Positions 18,777 to 28,092 of a stretch of DNA of 40,935 nucleotides are shown here, piece by piece. The notes below the pieces were generated by a model that was not told the origin of the DNA, made no database searches, and saw only the letters and a list, made by a program, of their open reading frames with translations. The position numbers were made by a program, and so were the translations under genes. Numbering within the stretch: position 1 is the stretch's first letter; every line of letters starts with the position of its first letter. The DNA is from Desulfobacteraceae bacterium (GTDB taxonomy: Bacteria > Desulfobacterota > Desulfobacteria > Desulfobacterales > ETH-SRB1). Where the stretch lies: positions 1-40,935 of the forward strand of contig JABZFQ010000286.1 in assembly GCA_014237365.1 (NCBI GenBank), read 5' to 3'.

Positions 18777-20285
18777 TTAGGCAAGAAAAACTTCCATTTT
18801 AAGTATATTTCTTGTCGATTGTTTTACTTTAAAAAAATCATCTATTCTGTAGCCAACAACACACATTATTTTTTCACGACTAAGCAGTATCGGGCATTTA
18901 GCGCGCTGAGCTCTTGTAACCTTATTATTAATAAAATATTTTTTTACCTTCTGTGTCCCCTGCATACCAAATGGTTGGAACCTGTCACCAGGTTGAAAGT
19001 TTCTTAAAACCAAAGGGAAGCAAAGTTTATCCATATCAAAAAAAGCAACATTATGTCCAGCACGATGGATATCTGACAAATTTTCAATGTCAATCTTAAA
19101 AAATTCAATATTTAAACCAAGTTCCTTAATTAATAAGGAGGCAGGAAATATCTCTTTTTTGAAGCCGGCTTCAGGTTTTAATATCCTGTATTCAAATAAA
19201 AGTTTATTCTCATCTCTTAATTTCTTATCCAGGTCACGTAATATCATTTTTCCCCTTGAAAAAGAAAGAATATCTCCATCTCGTTCAATCCAAATACGAT
19301 CGGGAAGGTCGATATGGCCAAAAGCATGTCCGCTATTTAAAAGGGAACTAACAGAATCTATGTGCAAAAAGTTAATGCGCCTCAAATTTCCTTTTATTTC
19401 TGCAATTGCTTTTCTTATAATCCTCCTCCGGGCCGCAATATGCAATTCATTAATTGAAGAAATTGAAAGGGTAACTGAATTATTCTCGGCAGCTAAAACA
19501 GATTTATTGAATATGGGCTTTATTAAATCATCTATCCATTCCTCTTCAGATCTTATAATTGATGCAAAACGGTTAATAGTTTCCACGATCCTTTTATTAT
19601 AAGAAGATTTTAAATGTGGTATTAAATGATGACGGATTCTGTTCCGAAGGTATCTCTGGTCATTATTAGACTTGTCTAAAACAAACTTTAATTCATTAAT
19701 CGCCAGGAATTCAAGTAGTTCAGATTTGGTTAATTTTATTAAAGGACGAATAATTTCTCCATTTCTTACCGGTGGTATTCCTGAAATACCAACGGGACCG
19801 CTTCCCCTCAATAAATGCATTATTACAAGCTCAGCATTATCATCAGCATTATGACCGAGAGCAATCTTGTTGAACCTGTATTTCTCTGCGATACTTTCAA
19901 AAAATTTGTAGCGAACAATTCTTGCTGCTTCTTCCAAAGACAACTTTTTTTCATGTCGATACTTACGAACATCTTCCTTTTTAATATAACAAGGCAAATC
20001 AAGTTTGCATGCAAGAAATGCAACAAACTCAGCATCATCGTCTGAATCTTTTTGCCTGAGACAGTGATTTAAGTGAGCAACACCAACTCTAAGGGAAAAT
20101 CGTTGAGTCAATGAGAGTATAATATAAAGCAGAGCTACAGAATCAGGCCCGCCTGACACACCAACCAGAACTGAATCCCCTATATCAATCATACTGTGAG
20201 CTTTAATGGTTGCCTCTACAGTTTTTATTAATTTATTTTTGTAATCTTTGAGTGGTGATAGCATGAAGCAGTTCTTAATATCCAA
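18777..20285 (-). CDS. tilS: tRNA(Ile)-lysidine synthase (ATG start may be 20264)
   Basis: VLVGVSGGPDSVALLYIL, ALGHNADDNAELVIMHLLRGSG, GDRFQPFGMQGTQKVKKYFIN. Confidence 0.95.
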   Translation of the reverse strand: MDIKNCFMLSPLKDYKNKLIKTVEATIKAHSMIDIGDSVLVGVSGGPDSVALLYIILSLTQRFSLRVGVAHLNHCLRQKDSDDDAEFVAFLACKLDLPCYIKKEDVRKYRHEKKLSLEEAARIVRYKFFESIAEKYRFNKIALGHNADDNAELVIMHLLRGSGPVGISGIPPVRNGEIIRPLIKLTKSELLEFLAINELKFVLDKSNNDQRYLRNRIRHHLIPHLKSSYNKRIVETINRFASIIRSEEEWIDDLIKPIFNKSVLAAENNSVTLSISSINELHIAARRRIIRKAIAEIKGNLRRINFLHIDSVSSLLNSGHAFGHIDLPDRIWIERDGDILSFSRGKMILRDLDKKLRDENKLLFEYRILKPEAGFKKEIFPASLLIKELGLNIEFFKIDIENLSDIHRAGHNVAFFDMDKLCFPLVLRNFQPGDRFQPFGMQGTQKVKKYFINNKVTRAQRAKCPILLSREKIMCVVGYRIDDFFKVKQSTRNILKMEVFLA

Positions 20286-20297
20286 GTATATCAGCTA

Positions 20298-20491
20298 AGG
20301 AACGGCGACGAAACAACTTCCCCAACTATGCATCACAGCTTCAGGCCGCCTTTGCCAAATCTCAAATCCAGGCTCAAATCACAAAAATATTGAAATAGGT
20401 AAGCTATTCCATCAACTTTTGTGATCTGAGATCGAACAAATTCGACCCAAATCTGTGCGCCTACTTGGGGAAGTTAATTCGTCCACGTTCT
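20298..20491 (+). repeat. 184-bp palindromic family, long subtype
   Basis: AGGAACGGCGACGAAACAACTTCCCC...TCAAATCCAGGCTCAAATCAC...GTTAATTCGTCCACGTTCTT. Confidence 0.95.
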
Positions 20492-20600
20492 TAATCATAT
20501 ATATAAATATTACCTAATATAACGCATAATTAATATTTTTCAAATTATTATAATTGTTTGCCCTTGAAAAAATTATTTTATGAATTATTTTTATAAACAT

Positions 20601-20854
20601 GGTTGTGCTAGGTGGGGAGCTAGCGGTGCCCTATTCCCGAAATCCGCTTAATGCGGGGCTGAATTCCCTCTAAAGGGTTTTTATCCTGGACATTTTAGAG
20701 TCATCCTGACCGGCCGCTACGTAACAGACAATCACGAACCTCGTCAGGTCCGGAAGGAAGCAGCGATAAGTGATACAGTCTGTGTCGTGGATTGATCCCG
20801 GTCAAGTTTTGACTTAAATGTTTCAGAAAAATATTCGATAGAGGGTGCACAACC
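20601..20854 (+). ncRNA. ffs: Signal recognition particle RNA (extended form)
   Basis: Conserved CGTCAGGTCCGGAAGGAAGCAGCGATAAG core, upstream GCTAGGTGGGGAGCTAGCGGTGCCC block, closing stem GGTTGTGC/GCACAACC; ends approximate. Confidence 0.85.
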
Positions 20855-21041
20855 ATACCACCAGCCCTTTCAATAAACACCTTGACATGCTTACATATAG
20901 CATTATTTTTTGTTCAAACTTCCGGCCCTGAAAAAGTGTGAAAATAACATATAGATTTTCAGATAATTAATTTCACAAGGCCAGAAGGAGGAAGGCGTAT
21001 TAGTTATACATCAAGAACTGATAACTCAGTGAAATTATTTA

Positions 21042-21177
21042 GTAACGTGGACGAATTAACTTCCACAAGTAGGCGCACAGATTTGGGTCAGATTTGTTTG
21101 ATCTCAGATCACAAAAGTTGAAGGTGGCCTGAAGCTGTGATGCATAGTTGGGGAAATTATTTCGTCCACGTTCCTTA
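21042..21177 (-). repeat. 184-bp palindromic family with internal deletion of the tip
   Basis: AGTAACGTGGACGAATTAACTTCCAC...GTTGAAGGTGGCCTGAAG...CGTCCACGTTCCT; central hairpin missing. Confidence 0.95.
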
Positions 21178-21207
21178 TCTGAAAATATAGAGGAGTAACT
21201 CTATCTG

Positions 21208-21801
21208 ATGACCGACGACAAAAAGAAAATACAAAAAAAAGCTGAAACTGATAAGCACGGTACAGATAATAAAATACCCGCAAAAAAAGATTTAGACAAA
21301 GAAAAAAAAGACAAGGCCGCAGATCCTTTAAAGGAGATGGAAACAAAGATCAAATCCTTAGAAGAGGATGCCCAAAAAACATATGATCGCTTCTTAAGAG
21401 TTTCTGCTGAATTCGAAAATTATAAAAAACGATCTGCTCGCGAAATGTCTGAATTCAAAAAGTTCGCGAATGAATCCTTAATTAAGGAATTGCTTTTAGT
21501 CGTTGACAATATGGAACGGGCAATAAATTCGTCAAAAAATGAAGGGATCTCAAATAATGGTTTAGTTGAAGGTATTGATATGACCCTTAAAGAATTACTT
21601 AAAATTTTTGAGAAATTTAGTGTAAAACAACTTGAATCATTGGGAAAACCTTTTGATCCAAATTTTCATCAGGCTGTTATGCAAGAGGAGACTGATGAAC
21701 ACCCACACAATACAGTCATAAATGAGCTTCAAAAAGGATATATAATAAATGAAAGATTACTAAGACCGGCAACGGTTGTAGTCTCTAAGAAAAAAATGTA
21801 A
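21208..21801 (+). CDS. grpE: Nucleotide exchange factor GrpE
   Basis: DRFLRVSAEFENYKKRSAREMSEFKKFANESLIKELLLVVDNMERAI, PNFHQAVMQEE. Confidence 0.95.
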   Translation: MTDDKKKIQKKAETDKHGTDNKIPAKKDLDKEKKDKAADPLKEMETKIKSLEEDAQKTYDRFLRVSAEFENYKKRSAREMSEFKKFANESLIKELLLVVDNMERAINSSKNEGISNNGLVEGIDMTLKELLKIFEKFSVKQLESLGKPFDPNFHQAVMQEETDEHPHNTVINELQKGYIINERLLRPATVVVSKKKM

Positions 21802-21882
21802 CTACTCAGGTTCACGGTTCCACGGTTCAGGGTTCACGGTTAAAAGCCGACTAACCCTGAACCCTGAACCTTGAACCGTTAC
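21799..21882. repeat. GGTTCACGG / AACCCTGAACC heptamer hairpin with AACTACTCAGG end
   Basis: GTAACTACTCAGGTTCACGGTTCCACGGTTCAGGGTTCACGGTT-AAAAGCCGACT-AACCCTGAACCCTGAACCTTGAACCGTTAC. Confidence 0.8.
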
Positions 21883-21884
21883 TT

Positions 21885-22067
21885 AGGAACGTGGACGAAA
21901 TAACTTCCCCAAGTAGACGCATAGATTTGGGTCAAATTTGTTCGATTTCAAATCACAAAAGTTGAAGGAATAGCAAGCTATTTCAATATTTTTGTGATTT
22001 GAGATCGGGCAAAAGTGGCCTGAAGCTGTGATACATAGTTGGGGAAGTTATTTCGTCCCCGTTCCTT
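21885..22067 (-). repeat. 184-bp palindromic family, full-length
   Basis: AGGAACGTGGACGAAATAACTTCCCC...GGGGAAGTTATTTCGTCCCCGTTCCT; GCAAGC centre. Confidence 0.97.
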
Positions 22068-22092
22068 ATATATAATTACAAGGAGGAGAACA

Positions 22093-24021
22093 ATGGGCAA
22101 GATAATAGGAATAGATCTTGGCACCACAAATTCATGTGTAGCTATAATGGACGGGGGGGAAGCAAAGGTGATAACCAACCCCGAGGGAGGGCGTACAACT
22201 CCTTCTATTGTTGCTGTTACAGAAAGTGGTGAAAGATTGGTAGGCCAGGTTGCAAAGAGGCAGTCAATCACAAATCCGGAGAATACGGTCTTTGCTGTGA
22301 AGAGACTTATAGGGCGGAAGTTTGCCTCATTTGAAGTACAAAATGATATTAAGATACTTCCTTATAAACTTGAGCAGGCAAGCAATGGTGATATACGAAT
22401 AAATCTTCGTGGGAAGCAACATAGCCCTGCAGAAATATCGTCTTTTATACTGGCAAATATAAAGAAAACAGCGGAGGAATTTCTCGGAGAAACAGTATCT
22501 GATGCAGTAATTACCGTGCCTGCCTATTTTAATGACAGCCAGCGCCAGGCAACCAAGGACGCAGGAAGAGTTGCAGGTCTGAATGTTTTAAGGATTATAA
22601 ATGAACCGACCGCTGCATCACTTGCTTATGGTATGGATAAAAAAAAGGAAGAAAAAATTGGCGTTTTTGATCTTGGCGGCGGTACATTTGATATATCCAT
22701 ACTTGAAATTGGAGAAGGTGTCTTTGAAGTAAAGTCTACAAATGGTGATACCCATCTTGGTGGAGAAGATTTCGACCTTCGACTTATTGATTATATAGCA
22801 GATGAATTCAAAAAAGACCAGGGTATTGATATAAGAAATGACAAAATGGCTCTGCAGCGTCTGAAAGAAGCTGCGGAAAAAGCTAAGATGGAACTATCCA
22901 CATCAATGGAAACAGATGTAAATCTTCCATTCATAACCGCCGATGCCAGCGGGCCAAAGCACCTTAACATAAAAATAACAAGAGCCAAACTTGAAGCGCT
23001 TGTAAGTAATTTGCTCAACAAACTGGATAAACCATGCCAGGTTGCACTTAAAGATGCAGGCCTCTCTCCAAAAGATATTGATGAGATTATACTTGTTGGC
23101 GGCATGACTCGTATGCCGGCTGTTCAGGAAAGAGTTAAAAGACTATTTGCTAAAGAACCTAACAAAGGCGTTAACCCTGACGAAGTTGTTGCGGTGGGGG
23201 CAGCCATTCAAGGAGGCGTGCTTAAAGGAGATGTTAAGGACGTTCTCCTCCTTGATGTTACGCCCCTTTCTCTTGGAATTGAGACACTGGGCGGCGTTAT
23301 GACAAGGCTAATCGAAAAAAACACAACAATTCCTACTAAAAAAAGCCAGATTTTCTCAACTGCTGCAGACAGCCAGCCTGCAGTTTCTATTCATGTCATG
23401 CAGGGAGAAAGGGAAATGGCGGCCGGCAACAAGACTCTGGGACGATTTGAACTCGTTGGGATTCCACCAGCACCAAGGGGTGTGCCTCAAATAGAAGTAA
23501 CCTTCGACATTGATGCCAACGGTATTGTAAATGTATCTGCAAAGGATCAGGCTACAGGCAAGGAGCAATCAATCCAGATTACTACATCTTCCGGTTTGTC
23601 AAAGGAAGAAATAAACAACCTTGTCAAAGATGCGGAACTTCATGCAGAGGAAGACAAAAAGAAAAGATCTTTGGTAGATGCCCGCAATACTGCAGACACT
23701 TTGATCTATTCAACTGAAAAATCCTTAAAAGACCTTGGAGACAAGGTTGACAGTACTACTAAGACTAAGGTTGAGGATGCAATAAGCCAGCTTAAAAAAG
23801 CAATGGAAGGGGATGATGAAGCGGAGATTAAGCGATTGAGCGATGAATTAACCCAGTCTTCACATAAACTGGCTGAAGCCATGTATCAGCAGGCATCTCA
23901 GGCAGGAGAACAGCAAACTGGTGCCGGCGCTGAAAGTACACAACACGCAGGGGCTTCTTCATCCACAGATGAAGACGTGGTAGATGCCGATTTTGAGGAA
24001 GTAAAAGACGAAAAAAAATAA
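22093..24021 (+). CDS. dnaK: Molecular chaperone DnaK
   Basis: [30 protein letters not shown] call at 22039 opens inside the repeat, ATG 22093 follows AAGGAGGAG. Confidence 0.98.
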   Translation: MGKIIGIDLGTTNSCVAIMDGGEAKVITNPEGGRTTPSIVAVTESGERLVGQVAKRQSITNPENTVFAVKRLIGRKFASFEVQNDIKILPYKLEQASNGDIRINLRGKQHSPAEISSFILANIKKTAEEFLGETVSDAVITVPAYFNDSQRQATKDAGRVAGLNVLRIINEPTAASLAYGMDKKKEEKIGVFDLGGGTFDISILEIGEGVFEVKSTNGDTHLGGEDFDLRLIDYIADEFKKDQGIDIRNDKMALQRLKEAAEKAKMELSTSMETDVNLPFITADASGPKHLNIKITRAKLEALVSNLLNKLDKPCQVALKDAGLSPKDIDEIILVGGMTRMPAVQERVKRLFAKEPNKGVNPDEVVAVGAAIQGGVLKGDVKDVLLLDVTPLSLGIETLGGVMTRLIEKNTTIPTKKSQIFSTAADSQPAVSIHVMQGEREMAAGNKTLGRFELVGIPPAPRGVPQIEVTFDIDANGIVNVSAKDQATGKEQSIQITTSSGLSKEEINNLVKDAELHAEEDKKKRSLVDARNTADTLIYSTEKSLKDLGDKVDSTTKTKVEDAISQLKKAMEGDDEAEIKRLSDELTQSSHKLAEAMYQQASQAGEQQTGAGAESTQHAGASSSTDEDVVDADFEEVKDEKK

Positions 24022-24066
24022 TGTGACGGTTTACAGTTTTATGTTTTGATCAACCGTAAACTGTAA

Positions 24067-24249
24067 AGGAACGTGGACGAATTAACTTCCCCAACTATGC
24101 ATCACAGCTTCCGGCCGCCTTTGTTCGATCTCAAATCTCAAAAATATTGAAATAGGTAAGCTATTCCATCAACTTTTGTGATCTGAGATCAAACAAATTC
24201 GACCCAAATCTGTGCCCCTACTTGTGGAAGTTAATTCGTCCACGTTCCT
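24067..24249 (+). repeat. 184-bp palindromic family, full-length
   Basis: AGGAACGTGGACGAATTAACTTCCCC...GTGGAAGTTAATTCGTCCACGTTCCT. Confidence 0.97.
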
Positions 24250-24321
24250 AACCGTAAACCGTTAAAAAGCAATAAAAATAGTCGAATGGTTGATTACTCA
24301 ACCATTTCCCCTCTCGACCAA

Positions 24322-26301
24322 TCAACCAAGCTCCAAATTCCAATTCCAATGCCCGGGTCTTTTTTTCATCTTAACCTCTTTGGGCAAAGGTTCTATAATA
24401 TGTACAAAAAAACTGTAACCAGCTTTTTTAAGCCTTTCCTTTTTATTGACCAGATCCAACTCCCAATTTGGATATACCCAAAAGTCTGATTCGTATTTTT
24501 TTACCCAGGCATGTTCTCCCTTTGGGCTACTGAATAAATGGTCTGTTTTAACATGTTCCGACAAAAAGCGTGAGATGCTAAGAGGCCAATTGCCGGATAT
24601 TACAATACCCAAAGGAAGAGGACTGTGATCCGGTAATTGCAAATAATCTTTTCGGCCTAACTCAGGGCTTATAATAACTCCGGCAAAGCCCAAATTTGCC
24701 AGAGAATCTATGGCCAGCGTATTTGTTATATTGCAAAATGGCCCTGCCCATAGATTTAAATTTTTCTGTTCCTTAAAAAAGGCCATCTGCCAGGGAATAT
24801 TCAGGACAAAATTACGGCCGCCTTGTTTTAATATAAATTCGATTGTCTTTTTATATTTTTCCTCATGTTCAGGCCATATAACCGGCAGAAGCCACCACCA
24901 AATACTAGACGCAAAGCCGCTATGAAGCTTTCTCTGAAATTCATCATGCAGCCAGATTCCAGACTGATCATAAGATTTTGTCTTGTTCATTTTTCTGAAT
25001 ACATGAATTTCAAATACCCTCTGCTTTTTGTTATATCTCTTTGAAAGTCCGGCATTAAACGTCGAGGAATCAACTCTAACCTCTTGCGGTTTGGACAGCT
25101 TATTCTCAACTTTGGCCATCATCTCTCCAAGAACCTTTTCCCGTCTGTCTATCAGGAAAACAGGGGCTTCTGACGAAACATTTTTTCCTGAAACCGGTTT
25201 AAGATAAAAGCGTCCCCTTTTAGGCACGTATTTACCGACCCTGTTTACACTATGCCAATGATCATCTTCATATCCTATGCGCAGAACATCGCCGGGCAAA
25301 AGTTCCTCTATAGGAATAAAATAAGGTTTGTTTTTATGGCCCTTCATTTTTCCTATATAAAGGCCTGAAGCGGTTTGACCATTTACATTTACAGGATTAT
25401 AAGGCCGTTGTGACAAAAAATTAAAATGTGTGCTTCCCCTGCCAAGAGCCCTTGATATCAATTGAATAGCTGTTTTCTTCATCTGCGGATCGCTTCCATG
25501 ATCTCTTAACATTTGATAGGCCTTGACTGTGTAATAAACATAATGTGGACCTTTTTTGCGACCTTCAATCTTCCAAACCTTCACTTCAGGGACTGGCAAC
25601 AAAATCTTGACAAGCACATCAAGGCTTAAGTCCTGACACGAAAAAAATCTTTTTATGGTGTTTCCCTGAGTATAAAACCTGCGGCATGGCTGAACACATC
25701 TGCCCCTGAGCCCGCTTTTGCCGCCCATATAACTGCTCCAGTAGCACCTGCCTGAAACCCCGTAACAAAGAGCCCCATTGACAAACACTTCAAGACCAAG
25801 GCCTCTTGGACAGGCCTTAGCCATAGCCTTGATTTCATCTATACTCAGCTCCCTTGGAACAACTACCAGGTTGACTCCGGGTTGTTCGCGGACAAGCTTC
25901 AAAGCCATTGGAAAGCTTATATTCGCAAGTGTAGAAAAATGGATTTCTCCAGTGAAACCTGTTTGCCTGATTAACTCTATAAGTGACAGATCCTGTATTA
26001 TAAGGGCATCAGGTTTAGTAAGCCTATTCAACTGTTCGAGAAGCCTTCCCGCTGTATTAAGATCATCCTGCTTTAAAAGGGAGTTGAATGCTACATAAAC
26101 TTTCGTTCCCATATCATGGGCAAGCTGAATAAGAGGGATCATCTCTTCAATAGAAAAGTTTTTTGCCTCCATTCTAGCGGATAATATTTTAAGACCGCAA
26201 TATATAGCATCTGCACCTGCTGCAAGAGCGGCTAAAAATGAGGCTTTATTCCCGGCCGGAGCTAAAATATTGGGGACAGGTTTTGTTTCTTTTTCTGTCA
26301 T
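24322..26301 (-). CDS. Peptidase U32 family protein
   Basis: NILAPAGNKASFLAALAAGADAIYCGLK, NGALCYGVSGRCYWSSYMGGKSGLRGRCVQPCRR. Confidence 0.92.
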   Translation of the reverse strand: MTEKETKPVPNILAPAGNKASFLAALAAGADAIYCGLKILSARMEAKNFSIEEMIPLIQLAHDMGTKVYVAFNSLLKQDDLNTAGRLLEQLNRLTKPDALIIQDLSLIELIRQTGFTGEIHFSTLANISFPMALKLVREQPGVNLVVVPRELSIDEIKAMAKACPRGLGLEVFVNGALCYGVSGRCYWSSYMGGKSGLRGRCVQPCRRFYTQGNTIKRFFSCQDLSLDVLVKILLPVPEVKVWKIEGRKKGPHYVYYTVKAYQMLRDHGSDPQMKKTAIQLISRALGRGSTHFNFLSQRPYNPVNVNGQTASGLYIGKMKGHKNKPYFIPIEELLPGDVLRIGYEDDHWHSVNRVGKYVPKRGRFYLKPVSGKNVSSEAPVFLIDRREKVLGEMMAKVENKLSKPQEVRVDSSTFNAGLSKRYNKKQRVFEIHVFRKMNKTKSYDQSGIWLHDEFQRKLHSGFASSIWWWLLPVIWPEHEEKYKKTIEFILKQGGRNFVLNIPWQMAFFKEQKNLNLWAGPFCNITNTLAIDSLANLGFAGVIISPELGRKDYLQLPDHSPLPLGIVISGNWPLSISRFLSEHVKTDHLFSSPKGEHAWVKKYESDFWVYPNWELDLVNKKERLKKAGYSFFVHIIEPLPKEVKMKKRPGHWNWNLELG

Positions 26302-26363
26302 TTAACCTAAATTGGGTTGGATAAAGAAGTGTTTTATGAAAATTTATTGTTTAGGGTTCGGTA

Positions 26364-26547
26364 GAAACGTGGACGAATTAACTTCCACAAGTAGGCGCAT
26401 AGATTTGGGTCAGATTTGTTCGATCTCAGATCACAAAAGTTGATAGAATAGCTTACCTATTTCAATATTTTTGTGATCTGAGATCGGGCAAAGGTGGCCG
26501 GAAGCTGTGATGCCTAATTGGGGAAGTTATTTCGTCCACGTTTCTTA
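26364..26547 (-). repeat. 184-bp palindromic family, full-length
   Basis: AGAAACGTGGACGAATTAACTTCCAC...GGGGAAGTTATTTCGTCCACGTTTCT. Confidence 0.96.
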
Positions 26548-27542
26548 GGTTTAGAAAGAATTTCGTACTTGACAATACCTTTATGAATTCCACATAACCA
26601 ACCGCTAAGACCAAATTTGGCTTTGATAAGATACCATGAATTAATAGAGGTATTGTTGGGAGCTTCCCTGATTATTTGGAATTCTGAACCTTCAGCAAGC
26701 TTGCCAATAATTTTACTGTTTATAGAATGGCTTTTTCGGACATTCATTTTTGAGACCAGAATATACCATTTATCTTTTTTTTCTGGAAGCGATAATGTTT
26801 TGATATTGGATGGTTTCTCGTCAGGATAAAGTTTTGTTAAAAAAATGCCCGCAATTTCATTAGAGCTTGAAAGTATGTTTTCATAAGCTGATAAAGCTGC
26901 CTCTCTATTTTTGTTATTTAAATAAATAATGCCTGCCTGATAGTAATGATCAGCAGCCAAAATATGTTTTTCTGTTTCTTTATATGCTTGTCCAAGGTCG
27001 CAGTGAATAACCGGATAGTCTGGTTCGATTTCCAAAGCCTTTTTAAGTATCGGAATTGCTTGATTAAACATCTTTTTCTCTATGTAAACCATTCCTAACA
27101 TATGATATGAGGGTGCGAATTTAGAATCCAAAGCAATAGATTTTTTAAATTCCTCAATTGCATTATCATACATCCCGTTTTTATACAAAGAGAATCCAAG
27201 GTCATGATGCATACGTATATCATTGGGATTTATAGCAATGCCCTTTTTGTAGGCTTTGATTGCTTCATCCCACATCTCTTTAATATTATAAATATAACCT
27301 AAATTACTATAACTTGACACATTATCAGGATAAAGAGCGATAGTTTTATTAAAACAGTAGATGGCATTTTCATAATTTTTTTCTTCAACACTTTTAATTC
27401 CCTTTTTGAACCATTCCTCTGCGCTTTCCTCAGCCCATACCAAATTGGTTAGAAAGAACAGTGCAATCAAAATAATTAGACTATGTGTTCTCAATTTTTC
27501 CTCATTTGTGTTATGTCTTTTTCGAGTATTAAAATTTGGCAT
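26514..27542 (-). CDS. Exported TPR protein with C-terminal SH3-like domain
   Basis: Signal peptide-like LIILIALFFLTNLVWA; TPRs; KWYILVSKMNVRKSHSINSKIIGKLAEGSEFQIIRE; C-terminus [10 protein letters not shown] encoded by repeat. Confidence 0.85.
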   Translation of the reverse strand: MPNFNTRKRHNTNEEKLRTHSLIILIALFFLTNLVWAEESAEEWFKKGIKSVEEKNYENAIYCFNKTIALYPDNVSSYSNLGYIYNIKEMWDEAIKAYKKGIAINPNDIRMHHDLGFSLYKNGMYDNAIEEFKKSIALDSKFAPSYHMLGMVYIEKKMFNQAIPILKKALEIEPDYPVIHCDLGQAYKETEKHILAADHYYQAGIIYLNNKNREAALSAYENILSSSNEIAGIFLTKLYPDEKPSNIKTLSLPEKKDKWYILVSKMNVRKSHSINSKIIGKLAEGSEFQIIREAPNNTSINSWYLIKAKFGLSGWLCGIHKGIVKYEILSKPKKRGRNNFPN

Positions 27543-27739
27543 CCTTCACGACAAGTCAAAAGTAGTTTACACTTTGTTGATCTTGTGTTTTGGCAGTGAA
27601 ATTTGAAAATAGAAATTGGAAAAATACAAAGATGTAGATGCGTTACCTAATTTCCAGTTTCGATATCGGCATTCAATTCGATAATACACGCTTTTTCGAA
27701 AAAAGTGTAAACTGGTAAATTAAGGATGCCTAAAATTTT
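27531..27739. repeat. ~209-bp element with imperfect long terminal inverted repeats
   Basis: AAAATTTGGCATCCTT...AGTTTACACTTT vs AAAGTGTAAACT...AAGGATGCCTAAAATTTT. Confidence 0.7.
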
Positions 27740-27836
27740 AATGTTTATTTATCATCACTTATATTAAGTTGCAAGATAATATACAGGAAAACAGCAATTA
27801 ATACCTCAAACGCATTTTGTTTCCGACAGGCAGGTA

Positions 27837-27855
27837 AGGAACGAGGACGAAATAA
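27837..27855. repeat. Terminus remnant of 184-bp palindromic family
   Basis: AGGAACGAGGACGAAATAA. Confidence 0.7.
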
Positions 27856-27874
27856 TGAAAAACTTTATTAAACT

Positions 27875-28023
27875 AAAAGTTTCCCAAATGACTTAATGTC
27901 TTGTAATTGTGTAAATTAACACGCAGAAGGCGTACCACCAATATTCACTTTTCAATAGTCAATTTTCAATCTTAAGCTTAACCAATTAAAATTATAGCAC
28001 AATGATTCATTTGGGAAACTTTT
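27875..28023. mobile_element. 149-bp MITE-like element with 17-bp perfect TIRs and 8-bp direct flanks
   Basis: AAAAGTTTCCCAAATGA (27875-27891) / TCATTTGGGAAACTTTT (28007-28023), flanked by ATTAAACT at 27867-27874 and 28024-28031. Confidence 0.85.
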
Positions 28024-28092
28024 ATTAAACTTCATAATTCGACATTCGTTATTTGCATTTTACTAAAATCCCTGAACCGTAAACTGTGAACC

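Noticed and set aside
24281-24340. CGACCAATCAACC/GACTCAACCATT motifs, also near 38960-39030
   Set aside because: Degenerate short similarity; not enough to define an element.
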